The position numbers were made by a program, and so were the translations under genes. A stretch of DNA of 64,000 nucleotides. Origin: Botryosphaeria dothidea. Its lineage: Eukaryota > Ascomycota > Dothideomycetes > Botryosphaeriales > Botryosphaeriaceae. Under the pieces are notes generated by a model. The model did no database searches and had not been told where the DNA came from. It worked only from the letters and a program-made list of their open reading frames with translations. This document shows, piece by piece, positions 34,501 through 46,300 of the stretch (its first letter is position 1; each line of letters starts with the position of its first letter). The stretch covers positions 2,542,001 to 2,606,000 of the forward strand of contig WWBZ02000051.1 of assembly GCA_011503125.2 (NCBI GenBank), in the 5' to 3' direction.

Positions 34501-35811
34501 ATGGTCCTTGAGACGATATACGTTGTCAGGCATGGCGTAAGTCGAAGCGCGCGAAGACTCAGGCGCAGCACCTGATCGGACTCCCTGCATACCCATCTCC
34601 TCGATCCTGGACCCTGCCCCGCCCTCGAGATCTCCCCCAAGTTCGCCGAAGAGCCTCATCTCGACTCCGCTCTCCAAGCACACCTTCGCGATTGCCGAAG
34701 CGCAATGCCATCACGTCTACACCCAGGCAAGAAAGCTGACTTATGCGCCTCACCCTTTGCGCGCTCCATGACAGTTCCGCATGAACTGGGTCGTTGACCC
34801 AAACACCGGCGAATACAAGAGCACTACCCTCTCCTCCACGCCTACCGGTATCCCGTCCGACCCAGCACTAGCTAGCTATGGCGAGCAACAAGCGTCGCAG
34901 CTGGCAGACAGGCTGCTGACTCTCGACCCACCCATCGACGTCATCTACTCAAGCCCGTTCTACCGTTGCTTACAGACGCTGAAGCCGGCGGCGGAGCGCT
35001 TCTTCGCAGAGAACGGGCGGCTAAAGGACGGAAAGATCAGGGTCGAGAACGGGCTCGGGTGAGTTCTCCACGCCTTCCCAGGTCCAACAGACCACGGCTG
35101 ACAGCGTCTCCCAGCGAATTCTACGGCCTCGCCCGCTTCGACCACCCCTCGCCCGCGCCACTGGCCGTCCTGCACACGCACTTCCCCTCGAAGCTCGACC
35201 CGGCGTACGCGCCGGTGCTGGTCCCCAGCACCAACGGCGAGTCCATCCCGGACCTGCACGACCGCATCGCCTACACGCTGTCGCGCATCGTCGCTGCGCT
35301 CGACGCCGACCCGCGCGGGCCGCGCGCGCTGCTGATCTGCACCCACGCCGCCAGCATGATCGCCATCGGCCGCGCGCTGACCGGCCGCATGCCGCCCGAT
35401 GAGGGCGAGGAGGACTTCAAGTGCTTCACGTGCGCGCTGAGCCGGTTCGATAGGAAGAAGGGCGCTGAAAGGGAGGCGCTGGCGGCGGCGGAGAAGGAGG
35501 TCGGCGAGTGGAGCGCCGAGCGGCCGGACGATATTCCGCGGGTGAGTTGGAGGGAGGGCAGGGGCGTCGGTGGTGGCTGGACGTGCGTCCTCAATGGCGA
35601 CTGCAGCTTCTTGAGCGGCGGCGAGGAGAGGGGGTGGTAAGTGCTGGACTGTCCTGGTGCAGAGAGAAGGCTGGAAGCGCTGACGTATGGGGACAGGAAA
35701 TTCTCTGGCGATGAGGCGTTCTTGACCGATCCGAACGCTTTCAACGACAAGTTGAATACTGGCGAGCCGGTGCCGTCGACGAGTGCTGCGGCCGATGCCT
35801 CGAAGTTGTAA
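34501..35811 (+). CDS. Histidine-phosphatase-fold protein, TFIIIC tau55/Sfc7-like
   Basis: Four exons: 34501-34536, 34775-35058, 35115-35636, 35697-35811, 318 residues. The catalytic RHG motif is split by the first, 238-bp intron: VLETIYVVRHG joins to FRMNWVVDPNTGEY. Then come PSDPALASYGEQQASQLADR, DVIYSSPFYRCLQTLKP, ESIPDLHDRIAYTLSRIV and the second catalytic His in RALLICTHAASMIAIGRALT. Fungal members with RHGFR-NW and a C-terminal W-KFSGDEAF block belong to the family of TFIIIC subunit Tfc7/tau55 (Sfc7 in fission yeast), needed for RNA polymerase III transcription. Some relatives are only annotated as phosphoglycerate mutases. The assignment to TFIIIC is by this motif pattern; its place among ribosomal genes fits but does not prove it. 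Confidence 0.82.
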
Positions 35812-36426
35812 GGGCTTGCTGAAGAGCCTAGATTTTCCTTCGTTTTGGTATTTTGGACACGGAACTTTAAGTTAAATGCAGTATGGTGGAACAATAGAGC
35901 ACGGGAAGAGTAAGACGTCTTGGATCATATGAGTTATGGATCGAGATACCTTGTTTAGATAACAGGAATAGAGTGCTTCTTAGCAGGCTTTACAGGCAGA
36001 ATGAGAATCGAGATGTCAATAAGTCACGGCGAGGACATTGCAATCAATGCCCACTCATTTTCTTCTTGGATATTGAGTCACATGTGAAATACACAAAAGA
36101 GATGTCGGATTGTAGTGCTTTCATAGAGCTGATACTGGATGCAAAATAAAACCCACAACTGATATCACAGAGCCGCGTGACGTCACCCTCGCGGCGCATC
36201 TAATTTGCTTTCGGGAGCCTCATCGGTCGAATCGATTTTTTAGACAACATGATATCGTATGTGTTCAAGAGACCCGATTCGGGGGTTTGAAAACTGAGCA
36301 ATTGTCGCCCATGTATCCATCCGACCTCTCAAAAGCAGTCCTTTCGAAACACCGGCAAGGTCCCATGTAACCCCCATTTTTTTTCTCCGTCGGAAGCCAG
36401 TTCCCCCCGAAAGTTCAAATGCCCAT
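35812..36426. other. Intergenic between convergent genes
   Basis: 3' flanks of the tau55-like and uL22 genes. Nothing else recognised. Confidence 0.5.
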
Positions 36427-37332
36427 CTAAGCGGTGATGGCCTGGCGAATGCGCTGGCCGCGCTGCCTGGAGTTCAACCTGGCGGCCTCACGCTCAGCGA
36501 CGTGGGGACCCTTCTGGACGACCTCCTCGCCCTCGGTGAGGATGAGCTCGATGTGGCAGGGGTTGGACATGTAGGGGTTGATCTGGGTGGTCTGTCAGCA
36601 CATATGTTCCGTCGAGTCGTCCGGTGGTGGTAACTAACGCGACCGTGCGCACGGTAAGTGCGTCTCCGCTGCTTGGGAGCCTGGTTGACCTGGATGTGCT
36701 TGATGATGAGGTTGCTGGTGTCAAGACCCTTGGTGTCGGCGTTGGCCTCGGCGTTCTTGAGGAGATCGGAGAGGAACTTGGCGGACTTGACGGGCCAGCG
36801 GGCCTTGGAAACACCGAACTGCTTGCCTGTTGTTCACATCTCTTAGCCAATGTCCAAGGAAATTGGCAGACGTCTTCCAAAATTCCCGCCCTTTGAAAAT
36901 CATGTCCATCTCGCAATGAAGGCAATCCAAGCATCCGTAGAGCATCATCTCGAAAGGCGACGGAGCAACTCACCCTGGGCGGCGCGGCCGGTGGAGCCGG
37001 CGTACCTCCTCATGGGGACGGCCTCCGACTTCTCCTGGACGTTGTCGAGGTACTGGAGGGCGCGCTCAAGCTTCCAGCCGTTGATGGCCTGGGCGGTCTC
37101 ACGGGTGTTCTTGAAGGAGACGCGGAGGTAAGAGCCGCGAGCGCGAGCGCTCTTAGCGGACTCGATGTCGTGGGCAGCGTAGCGGACCTAAAGATGCAGC
37201 AGGCATGGTCAGCCAGCTGTATTCTTTTCGAAATTTTGACAGCACGACAGGTGCGCGGCAGGGAGTAATTCGGCGGGCGGGCAGCGACTGCAATTGCAGC
37301 GCATCGGGGGGCAAACGGCGTGCTCGTACCAT
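36427..37332 (-). CDS. rpl17: 60S ribosomal protein uL22 (Rpl17)
   Basis: Four exons on the minus strand: 37332-37330 (the ATG alone), 37187-36974, 36826-36639, 36582-36427; 186 residues. Protein starts [21 protein letters not shown] and contains [60 protein letters not shown] and [16 protein letters not shown]. It lines the peptide exit tunnel of the large subunit. Introns are 142, 147 and 56 bp. An initiation codon cut off from the rest of the frame by an intron is a familiar arrangement in fungal ribosomal-protein genes. It diverges from fibrillarin across a 322-bp promoter. Confidence 0.95.
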
Positions 37333-37654
37333 CGTGAGGGAGTTTGACGGAGGGTCCTGGTGTGTTGTCGGGGTGGTCGTGTCGTCTCGCTGGGCAGAAG
37401 AGGGAGTGAGGTTCGACCTTCGCATCGCATTTTCGCCCGCCGCGCGTGGGCAGTGCACGGGCCACCACCCGGCCGTAAGCGAGCGCGCGACTGGCCATTG
37501 GCAGCCACGGGCGCGCAGCTTCTGCAGGCGAACTTTTTTACCACCCGAAGCTCGCCCACCGCAGCGTCGACTTGACCCAGCAACTCCCCCAGCGTCGCTG
37601 CCTGTCGCTCACGAAACACTCCCCGCACGAACCTTTTCAACCTCAACTCATACA
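37333..37654. promoter_or_regulatory. Shared divergent promoter of uL22 and fibrillarin
   Basis: The 322 bases between the two start codons serve a ribosomal-protein gene on the left and a rRNA-processing gene on the right. The segment is GC-rich with a T-run (CTTTTTTACC, about 37534) near the fibrillarin side. Co-regulation of ribosome-biogenesis genes is expected; no specific site was identified with certainty. Confidence 0.6.
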
Positions 37655-38969
37655 ATGGCCTTCACTCCCAGAGGCGGCCGTGGCGGTGGTCGCGGTGGCC
37701 CGCCCAGAGGCGGTGCCCGCGGTGGTGGACGAGGTATTTTACACCCTCTATTTCCTGCTCCAAGTGTTGCGCGACCCTCACGAGGTATCTGTTGTGTCTT
37801 TCAGAAGATCCACCAGAGATTCCTTGCTGTGCGCATATTTTACCGCAGAATTGAGCATCGCAGCCTTGAACACTTAGCTAACATTTATCTCCACTAGGCG
37901 GCTTCGGTGATCGCGGCGGCAGGGGCGGTGGCCGCGGTGGTGGCCGCGGTGCTCCTCGCGGCCGTGGCGGTCCTCTTGGTCGTGGTGGCCGTGGTGGTCC
38001 TCGCGGTGGTGCTCGCGGTGGTGCTCATGGCGGCCCGAAGGGTAAGTTTTTCTTAACCTATAGACCTTTACTGAATTTATGAGTTGCTGACCGAGATCTT
38101 CTCCTCTTCAGGTGGTGCCAGGGTCATCATCGAGCCCCACAGGCACTCCGGTGTCTTCGTCGCTCGCGGCAAGGAAGATCTGCTGGTCACCAAGAACCTG
38201 ACGCCTGGCGAGAGCGTCTACGGCGAGAAGCGCATTCAGGTCCCCACTTCCGGCTCTGAGAATGCTACCGATGAGAACGGCGACCCTGCGCCTGCCACTA
38301 CCACCGAGTACCGCGTCTGGAACCCCTTCCGTTCGAAGTTGGCTGCCGGTATTCTTGGTGGCATGGAGAGTAAGCTCTTCCGCCGACAGACAAAAGTGAA
38401 CATATAGGCTGATGAGGGACAGACATCTACATGAAGCCTGGCAGCAAGGTTCTCTACCTTGGTGCCGCCTCCGGAACCTCTGTTTCGCACGTTGCCGATA
38501 TTGTCGGTCCCACCGGTCAGTTCTCACATTTGATCAGTATGTGTCCGGCGAAGACTGACCTGCTTTAGGTACCGTTTACGCTGTTGAGTTCTCTCACCGT
38601 TCTGGCCGTGATCTCGTCAACATGGCTACCCACCGCACCAATGTCATTCCGATTGTCGAGGACGCCCGTCACCCGCTCAAGTACCGCATGCTTGTCTCGA
38701 TGGTTGACTGCATCTTCGCCGATGTTGCCCAGCCCGACCAGGCCCGTATTGTTGGCCTCAACGCCCACCTTTTCCTGAAGAACGGTGGTGGTGTCGTCGT
38801 GTCCATCAAGGCCAACTGTATCGACAGCACGGCCGCACCTGAGGCCGTCTTCGCCCGTGAGGTTCAGAAGATGCGTGAGGAGAGGCTGAAGCCCAAGGAG
38901 CAGCTCACTCTGGAACCTTTCGAGAGAGACCACGCTATGGTCTGCGCCGTCTATGCGCGCAGTGACTAA
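37655..38969 (+). CDS. nop1: Fibrillarin, box C/D snoRNP 2'-O-methyltransferase
   Basis: Five exons: 37655-37733, 37898-38041, 38112-38369, 38423-38515, 38569-38969, 324 residues. The first 75 residues are the glycine-arginine-rich domain ([20 protein letters not shown] and repeats). The catalytic domain follows: [39 protein letters not shown], the AdoMet site [54 protein letters not shown], and the end [17 protein letters not shown]. It methylates pre-rRNA in the nucleolus. All four introns fall in the same phase (after codon position 1). The two 5' introns separate blocks of the GAR domain. Confidence 0.97.
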
Positions 38970-39548
38970 GCTTTTCGAAATTTTGGAAAAGTAAAAGGTT
39001 CTTGATTTCGTGGGTCTTAATTGGGTGAAATCTCCATGAGCGGCTGACTTTGTAAGATGGGTCATGATTCACTCTGCCCGGGCTGAGGGTCTTTCTTCGC
39101 ATGGAGGGTTCCACATTTCTCATTTTGCGGTGTACATTCGGCTCCGGGAGTTGCGGCGTTTACAGTGGTTGATGAGCTACGCGGCCCTCTTCTAAATTAC
39201 AACAAAAGCCGGATTTTTTCTGTGTTCTATCTTTTCTTACTGTGCCAATAATCTCCATGCAAGTACTAAGACAAAATGAGACCTATTGGTGACGTTCAAT
39301 TTCGCATTCACCTCCTTTTCCTTCGTCCGTTCGCAAAAGATTTCAAATTCTACTTGCAGACTCCTGCTGTCAGGCGCCAGCCTAGCACCCACCGGTCGCC
39401 TGTCCATCAACGAACTGTTCATAGGTGAGTGGATCCAGCAGCTAGTTTGGATCGTGCCGACTTTTTTATCTGCAGAACACTGCGGGTGGATTGGCGCAGT
39501 GGTTGGTGAAACTACTGCCAGTCGGCCGCATCACAGCTACGACCCAGT
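38970..39548. other. Intergenic between convergent genes
   Basis: 3' flanks only; no recognised element. Confidence 0.5.
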
Positions 39549-39938
39549 CTAACTCTTACTAGTCCGCAGGACAAGCTTCTTACCCGACCTGCCCGTCAGG
39601 ACGACATCCTGTTGAGTGGACGCCGAATTATCAATCGATGTCTCTGAGGCTTGTCGCGGGCTTTGCTCCTCTTGCTGATTCTTGGTCTTCTCCTGCGCTG
39701 CCTGTCCCGCCTGCGCAGCTTCCGAGAAGCTCTCCCCTATAGCCCGTGCAGCCTCGCTTTCTACCTCTTCTGGGAGCTCATGTTCTTTCATTCCCTTCTC
39801 CTCCTCTTCCTCCTCCTCCTCCTTGTCATTTTCATGGGTTTCGGCCTCCACCGCATCGCCGTCCATAGCGTTATCGAAGCCAAAGGACCCCGCTGATAGC
39901 ACAGCTTCCGTAGGGCTAGGCGTCGGAGTAAGCGTGCG
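39549..39938 (-). other. Open extension beyond an in-frame TGA of the acidic protein gene
   Basis: Directly after the TGA at 39941-39939 the frame continues RTLTPTPSPTEAVLSAGSFG, then an acidic part (KEEEEEEEEKGMKEHELPEE) and ends GRSGKKLVLRTSKS. Composition resembles the upstream protein, so this may be its former C-terminus cut off by a CGA to TGA change, or be reached by readthrough or an undetected intron. Confidence 0.45.
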
Positions 39939-41533
39939 TCAGGATGCGTCTGAGGCGGTCCAAGAGACAACATCATAATCAGGCCGGCCCTGTTCTCCAG
40001 AGCGCGGCACAGCAGCATCGTTGCGAGCAAGTTGATCCTCGTCCTCCCCGCCGCCGCTGCCAGGAGATGCAGTTTCCTGCTGCGGCTGCTGCTCCTCCGC
40101 TTCAACGGCCTCCTCGCGTTCACCGTTGTTTCGCTTCTGCCTTCCCAAGCCGCGACTACCCCGCCGTCCTTCGCCGTCCCGGCGCCGCATCTCCTCGAAT
40201 TCGTGCACGCGGCCGCCCCTCTCCGGATCCGCGATCGCCTGCGTGGGCACCCACCGCGCCATCCTGTCGCTCAGCGTCCAGAAGTACTCGCGTCCGTCCG
40301 GGTTGTCACGGATGTTTGTGCCCCGCGTGACGGTGATGACGCTGTCATTGCTTGTGTCGGCGGTGCGGTGGTGGTGCGGCGGTGTGGCGGGCTTGTATAG
40401 GCCTTCCTCGTCGTTGTCGTCATTGCCGGGCGTGGGCGGTGTCGTGATGATGTGGCAGGGGTCCGGGGTGCGATCATTGTCGCTGTTGCTGGTGTTGGTG
40501 TTGCAGCGGAGCGGAAGGATGACTTCGTGGCCCGAGGAGGTTTGGTCAGCTGTCTCAGTAGGCTGCTCGAGGGCAGGGGCGGGCGATGAATGGCTCGATG
40601 TTGGCGGTTCAGGGAAAAGTGAGGAGGGGATTCGGTGGCGCATGTGGGACTCTAGATATCTCCGCGCACCAGGGCGGTGTGGCTGATGGGTGTGGAGGGA
40701 GGCGAAGATGTCGGAAGCGGCGAGGGTTCCGGGACTGGCGATATTCCCGTGTGATTCGGAGAAGCTGGGAGGGACGAAGAGGAGGATCCGAGATCTGCAA
40801 GAGGCGCGAAGCGGTTTTTATGAGGGCTGAGTGGAGGGACGGAGTAGTGGTGGCGTTGCTGAGAGTTGATGTCCATCTTGGAAATACCATCAGTTAAGAT
40901 GGTGGAAACGGAATCGCTACTGTGGTTATCCCCAGTCCGACGATCGTGTTCGTCTATGGGACCTTCTTGCAGCTTCTTTCCTTCCCCATCCCCGTCCTCG
41001 TCCTCGTCCTCGTCCTCTTCTCCTTTCCCCTCTTCCTCTTCCTCGTCGATTTCCAGAAAGTCTTCCGCCGTCATCGCTTCATCCAAATCCTCCTGCGGTT
41101 CCTCCGACTCCGACTCCAAGCTCCTCCTTTTACAGCGCTGCATATGTCCCTCTTCCAACTCCATCTTCTTGCGTTCATGCGTGAAGTCTTCTTCCTCCAT
41201 CTTCTTCTTGATCATATCAAGGCACTGAGTGGCCTCCTCCAGCTCGGCAAGCGCGGTCGGCCAATCGCCCTCTTCTCCCTTGTCCAAAATGTCATCGTGC
41301 CTGGCATAGGCACGCTCCTGTGTCAATCTGGCCTCGTTCAGCTGCCTCTCCAACCTCTTCTTCCTCGATCCATGCGCCTCATTGAGCGCCTTGAGCTTTC
41401 CCTTCAGCTCATCGTTTTCCCTTCCCCATCTGTTCAGGCGATCGTCGCGCTCTTCAAGCATGAGGTCGCTGATCGTGTCGCTTCTGGGTCTCTCGTCGCA
41501 GACCCATTCATCGGATGCTGTATCGTCGAACAT
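39939..41533 (-). CDS. Acidic coiled-coil protein, fungal-specific, unknown
   Basis: Two exons, 41533-40736 and 40682-39939, are inferred. The 53-bp intron (donor GTCCCG, acceptor CATCAG) restores one frame and gives 513 residues. The N-terminus is a coiled coil (DDRLNRWGRENDELKGKLKA, LERQLNEARLTQERAYARHD), followed by a strongly acidic stretch (FLEIDEEEEEGKGEEDEDED), a Ser/Pro-rich part, then NPDGREYFWTLSDRMARWVP and a basic/acidic tail. No known family was recognised. The weak donor makes the exon junction uncertain. After the TGA at 39941-39939 the same frame stays open for 126 more codons to 39549 with similar acidic composition (see the next entry), so the terminus is in doubt. Confidence 0.6.
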
Positions 41534-42492
41534 GGCTTTTCGAAAGTGTTATTGCAGGTTCACTGGGCTTCAGAATGGGTTGGATGTTTAAAAACCTTCG
41601 GGACCGCAAGGCCGCAGAGACGTCAGACTTAAAAAATATCATTGCAAAAGTCCAGCAATCATCGGGATCTGTCTATTGAAAGACTGTTCCAGTCCTGCAG
41701 TTTTCTCAGATCTCATCCATTATCCAGCTGCATGTTCAAGCTGGCTCGTGCATCATCCCGTTTGTTCTCGGGACAATGCCGCGGGGAGTTGAAGCAGTCA
41801 TCCGGACGTAAGTGTTTATGTTTATCTTTTACACTTGCGTCTGGATGAATGCTTTGGCTTCGCATACAGAAACCTAAGCCCACTTTTCATTGTCTCAGTA
41901 ATGCTTTCAATGAGAGAAACTTGGATGTAAAACCGGATCGAACAATCAAGGCTTTAATACGTAGGACGTTGTTTGTCGGGCCTGCAGAGCCGCCAAGCCC
42001 ATCCCATTCTCTCTGCAAAATACTCGTCAAAGTATTGAAAACCAAGGTAAGCAAATGTTTCCACCTCAGGCCCCTTCCTTCTTGTAAGCTGATCGGAAAA
42101 TTAAAAAGCAGTTCAACTCATCTTGACCTCCAATTTCGAAGGCAATCCTGTCGTGATGCAAGCTACCTTGCGTGAGAATGCGCAAACAGCGCCCAGAAGC
42201 CCTAAAATGCTGCAGGATATTCTGAGAGGAGAAATCACTCAGTCACTGGCAATTTTTTTTTAATGGAGCAAAGCCAAAAACAAACTATCCTCGGGAGATG
42301 CGGATTACCACCGCCGTAATGTTAGTATCAAGACCAGTACATCCATCTGAAGGGTCAAATGAGTTGAACGATGCTGTAACCGGTGTGAAATGAATCCTCG
42401 GGGGTGGCGGTGCTGTTTGAAGTATAGCGTGCAATTGTTGGTTTTGGTGTTCGCAAATTGACTGTGAGCACCAACTTTCTCAGTCTCTTTTT
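41534..42492. other. Intergenic, 1 kb, with a palindromic element
   Basis: Contains the inverted-repeat element at 41798-41848. Otherwise no gene; a nine-T run lies near 42254. Confidence 0.5.
41798..41848. repeat. 51-bp inverted-repeat element, copy B (intergenic)
   Basis: Arms TCATCCGGACGTAAGTGT (41798-41815) and ACACTTGCGTCTGGATGA (41831-41848), matching at 16 of 18 positions in inverted orientation around a 15-base AT-rich loop. Sequence and geometry match the element at 31871-31919. Confidence 0.7.
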
Positions 42493-43335
42493 TCAGTGCC
42501 ACCTAGTCTGTGAGCTTTTGTTCTCGGACTCTCTTTTGGTGATGTTGCCTTGGTGGAGGTCATGTTTCGTGAAGGCGTTGACTTCGAACCCGTCTCCAGA
42601 GTCCCCAATACCCTCTTCTTTGATATCCTCATCCTCGTCATTGTCTGTAAGAAAGAAGCTCCCCGGATATTTCAGGGCTGCCTTCTCCCTTGCTAAGGCC
42701 AGCTCTTGAAATTCCTCATCTCGAGGACCGACGGGGAAAGTGGTGCCGAATCCCTCAGGGAACATGTAATCTGCAGGCCGCTGAAGAGGTTCAAGGACAT
42801 GCATATACTTGGTGCTATGAATACTGCTGAGATTCGTGTCGAGAAAGTGCCAGAATGGGCCATAGTGGTCGCCGTCCCGTTCTAGAAGCGTCTCGCACTC
42901 CTCGCGAGATGGAAGATATTTGAAATTGAGATTCCTTCCCTCCCATTCCTTTGAGCGAATGGATAGGCAGCTTCTGACGTTCCAGATCCTCTGTTCCGTC
43001 TCCTCTTCTTGATTATCTTTCTCCCCATTGTCTTGCTCTCCTTCGCTGGTCTCAGGCGCCACCTCCTCGAAAGATCCCTGGAAAGCAGAGTTCCGACGGG
43101 GACGGGCTTTGTGGAAAGGGTTGGGAGGAGCTGGTGTGCCGCCTGCGGAGTGACTAGAGGGACCAAGGCCACTATTTCTGGCACTGTGTGAAGTTGCTAT
43201 TGTGCGCGAATAATTAGTGGATCGGACAGGCCAATTCTGAGGGATCAATCACTCATGGTCCTCCTTCTCGAGCGCAAAGGATATGCTTTTTCTGATGTCG
43301 AGGAGGAGTGCTTGCTCAAGGAGTAGTGCGGACAT
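42493..43335 (-). CDS. Fungal-specific protein of unknown function
   Basis: Two exons, 43335-43253 and 43183-42493, joined by a 69-bp intron (donor GTGATT, branch-like CACTAAT, acceptor CACAG), 257 residues. It starts MSALLLEQALLLDIRKSISF, has a polar linker with a Glu-rich part (EQDNGEKDNQEEETEQ), then a more ordered core: WNVRSCLSIRSKEWEGRNLN, FKYLPSREECETLLERDGDH, YGPFWHFLD, YMFPEGFGTTFPVGPRDEEF. The core looks folded, but I recognise no family. The first exon was recovered only by splicing, since no ATG opens the long frame. Confidence 0.65.
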
Positions 43336-46300
43336 TGGATGTTCTTAGTGATCTTTTTCTGTATGGTTGCGTTAACAAACCGGATTCTCTTGGTGTCTGC
43401 GCGTGATGTGTAGCAAGTATCCTAAGCTGTGCTGTCCGCGGGGGTAGCAATGATACTTGGTTTCGTTGGTGTCGAAGTGAGAGGAAGATGTGTGGCAGGA
43501 TGAGCAACAGTAACTGCGTTTGGAAGGGTTGGGGGGAGATGTCTTGCCATGAGGGAGCAAGAGCGCGTGTCGAGACAAATCTGAGTTGACTCGGGAAGTA
43601 GGACTATGCAGAAAGGAAGCGGCCGAAGCTCGTCGCCGCCTACTCAAAAGCTTTGGCACCCTGAAAGTTCCATATGCGGCTACGCGACGCAGTGATGTTG
43701 TGCTACGGAATCCAGTGCCTATTGAAACGCCACAGCACTCGTTCGGGAACTTAAATATCTTCTCTGCTTATGTCGATGTTCTACGGAGGCAGCACTTTGC
43801 GCAAGGTCTAAGCCAGCCCGTTTTTGAAGTATTGCCGGTGCTAAATGGCACTGCCTTTTCGGGTATGCGAATGCATCATAAAGAGACCTAGAACCTTTTT
43901 TGACATAAGCGGGTAGTTTCTGGATTTGGATGGTGAACAATAGTTTTCAGAGCCATGGTCAATAACACTGATGAAGATGACTAGCCTGTCCTGTCAGCAA
44001 ATTTGCAACAATTCTGCAGAAAACGAAGTGCACACCAATGATTTCTGATTATTTTCAAATGCGGTTCTTTCTCAGAGTGTGCTAGCTCAGGCCATTCCTC
44101 GAGTGTCGCCATCTTTCCTAATATTCCATACCTCAATTGGACAGTCATTTTTGACGTCAAGGGGTTATTTTTTTCCGGATGGCCAATCACAAAGGCTCAG
44201 AGAATTCGCGGCTTGCTGTCAACGCGCGTATCTGAGATCATGGGGTACTCCATAAATTGCTGTCACGGGAAACTAGGCTATACAGAGGCGTCAGCTTTTA
44301 TCGAGCACCGGGCTTGTGAAACGGGAGGAGAAAAATGGCCCACAAGTTGATCACATTGCTGCTTCCAGAGTGACCTCTGGCTCCTAACCGTCCTGATCCA
44401 GCTTCATCTCAAAAGGAGAGATGCTTTGCCCAAGACTGCCCAATCCTATGACACAAGCTGTGAAGCTCAGACTTCTTGCCGAAAGGGGTATCTTCCGAAA
44501 CATCCTCCCGGCTTCGCAAAAAGACTTGCAGGATTCAGAGCAGTGGTGTTCCGAAGTGGGCCGATTAACATTTCGATAACGCCTCTCCTCTCTGAAGACC
44601 ACACTACTGGACGGAACGGACGGAGCGCGGGCTAGCTGAAGCACACCGAATCGATAACCAGCTCACGTTGGTCGACCTCTCACCGCACCAACACAGGGAA
44701 TATGCTGGCTGCGGCTGCAGAACCAAGAATACAAGGAGACGGTCTCGAAATCGGCCGACAAAGACCCTTGAAGTGTCTTGGTGTCGACGGCAAGTCTGCA
44801 TTACCTCTCTGAGTTCGATAGCGGGCCGAGGCGAGGTTCGGGGAGTTTACTTGTCAGGGTTGATCCTTCTTGACTGCAGGCTCTTAGCGCGCGGATGGCT
44901 GCTGGCGTCTCCGGCTTCATATTAGATTGCAAGGTGAGCAAGCGGTGAGACGGATTCTTGAGAGTTGCATATAGAACAGCGGCTTGTGGACCTCTCGGGA
45001 GGCTATTTCTGATAGTCGTCGGGCTGATAGCATTCCTGTGATATTGCCGGCAGGGCCGTATTAAGCAGAAAGAGGTGGATGATCAGGAGTCCTCATTTTC
45101 TGTACCCTGACGAAGTACGGACGATGGATGAATGATGATGGTTTTGAGGCTTGACCGTCATCCAGTCAGGGCGGAGTGGGAGATGTCTCGAGGGCGCGGG
45201 AAATAGGATGTTGTTTGTGTACCTGCGGACCCCAATACCAGCAGTTTGGATACTTTGCAGGAGATATGCACCCTGACACAACCCCAGTGTACACACGTGA
45301 AGTCTGATGCACAAGAGTTATGTAGACAGGGGGTGCAGCGCCCTTGCACATGCCGGCAACGTGGGCGGCATAGCAAAAGTCGTTGCCGCTCAACGCCTTC
45401 CACTTACTTCCCATCCACACATGCAGGCAGTCAGCACCGGAAGGAACAGTCGGACGCATGCACGCGGCCAGCAGCAGACACGGCCCTTCCGCATTGGAAA
45501 GACAAATAATCCTGAAATGGCCTCATCCAAGCAAACACCAGCCGCCGATGCTTCTACCTGCTACAGCAGCAGCGGCCCCCGCTTTCCCGCCTCCTCTTCG
45601 TCCTTCCGCTGACGGCGCACCTCATCCAGCAACAGCCCGTTCTCGGCGCTCGAGTCAGTGGCCCAGAGCCCTTGAACCCCGAAAAGGCGTTTTGCTGCAG
45701 CCGCGGGCATGGTGCATGCAGCTGTAGCGTCGGCAGCGCGGCTCCAGCCACCATCCGACCACTAGAAGAACGACACGGGGTCCAGCACGCTGCAACTCTT
45801 CTCTCTCCTCCACCAACGCAAAAATAACGACCAAAAAGAACAACTCTATCGCCGCTTGACTCGCACGGCGTGATCGTCGTCCCATCCCGCAGCTAAAAGA
45901 TTTTCTCGTTGCAGCACGCTTAGATTGCTTCCTGGCTTCCGTGCTGTCCACGCAACTGCGAAGACGCCATTATCATCGCGACATCTTCCCCATGCAGCAG
46001 CGCCTGTGTCACGATGAGCGCTGTCTCATGGGACCTTATCGAGCCATCCCGCCGGTTCCCCTCACATTTCATTTTGCTGATCCGCCCAGCTGGGCCCAAC
46101 CTCTAGTCTTCTTTCTCTATCCCACCAACCGCTCCGCTCACCAGATTTTCATCTCTCTTCAGCCCGTGTGGACCTGTGGCGACATGACACGCCATGCGGG
46201 CATTCCCCAGAACCGCTGTGCTGCTGCGCCGTTTCATGTATATGCGACGCAGTCAGGCAAGGTCGCGTCCGTCTCTACATGCAGCAGTAGCGCCCGCTCA

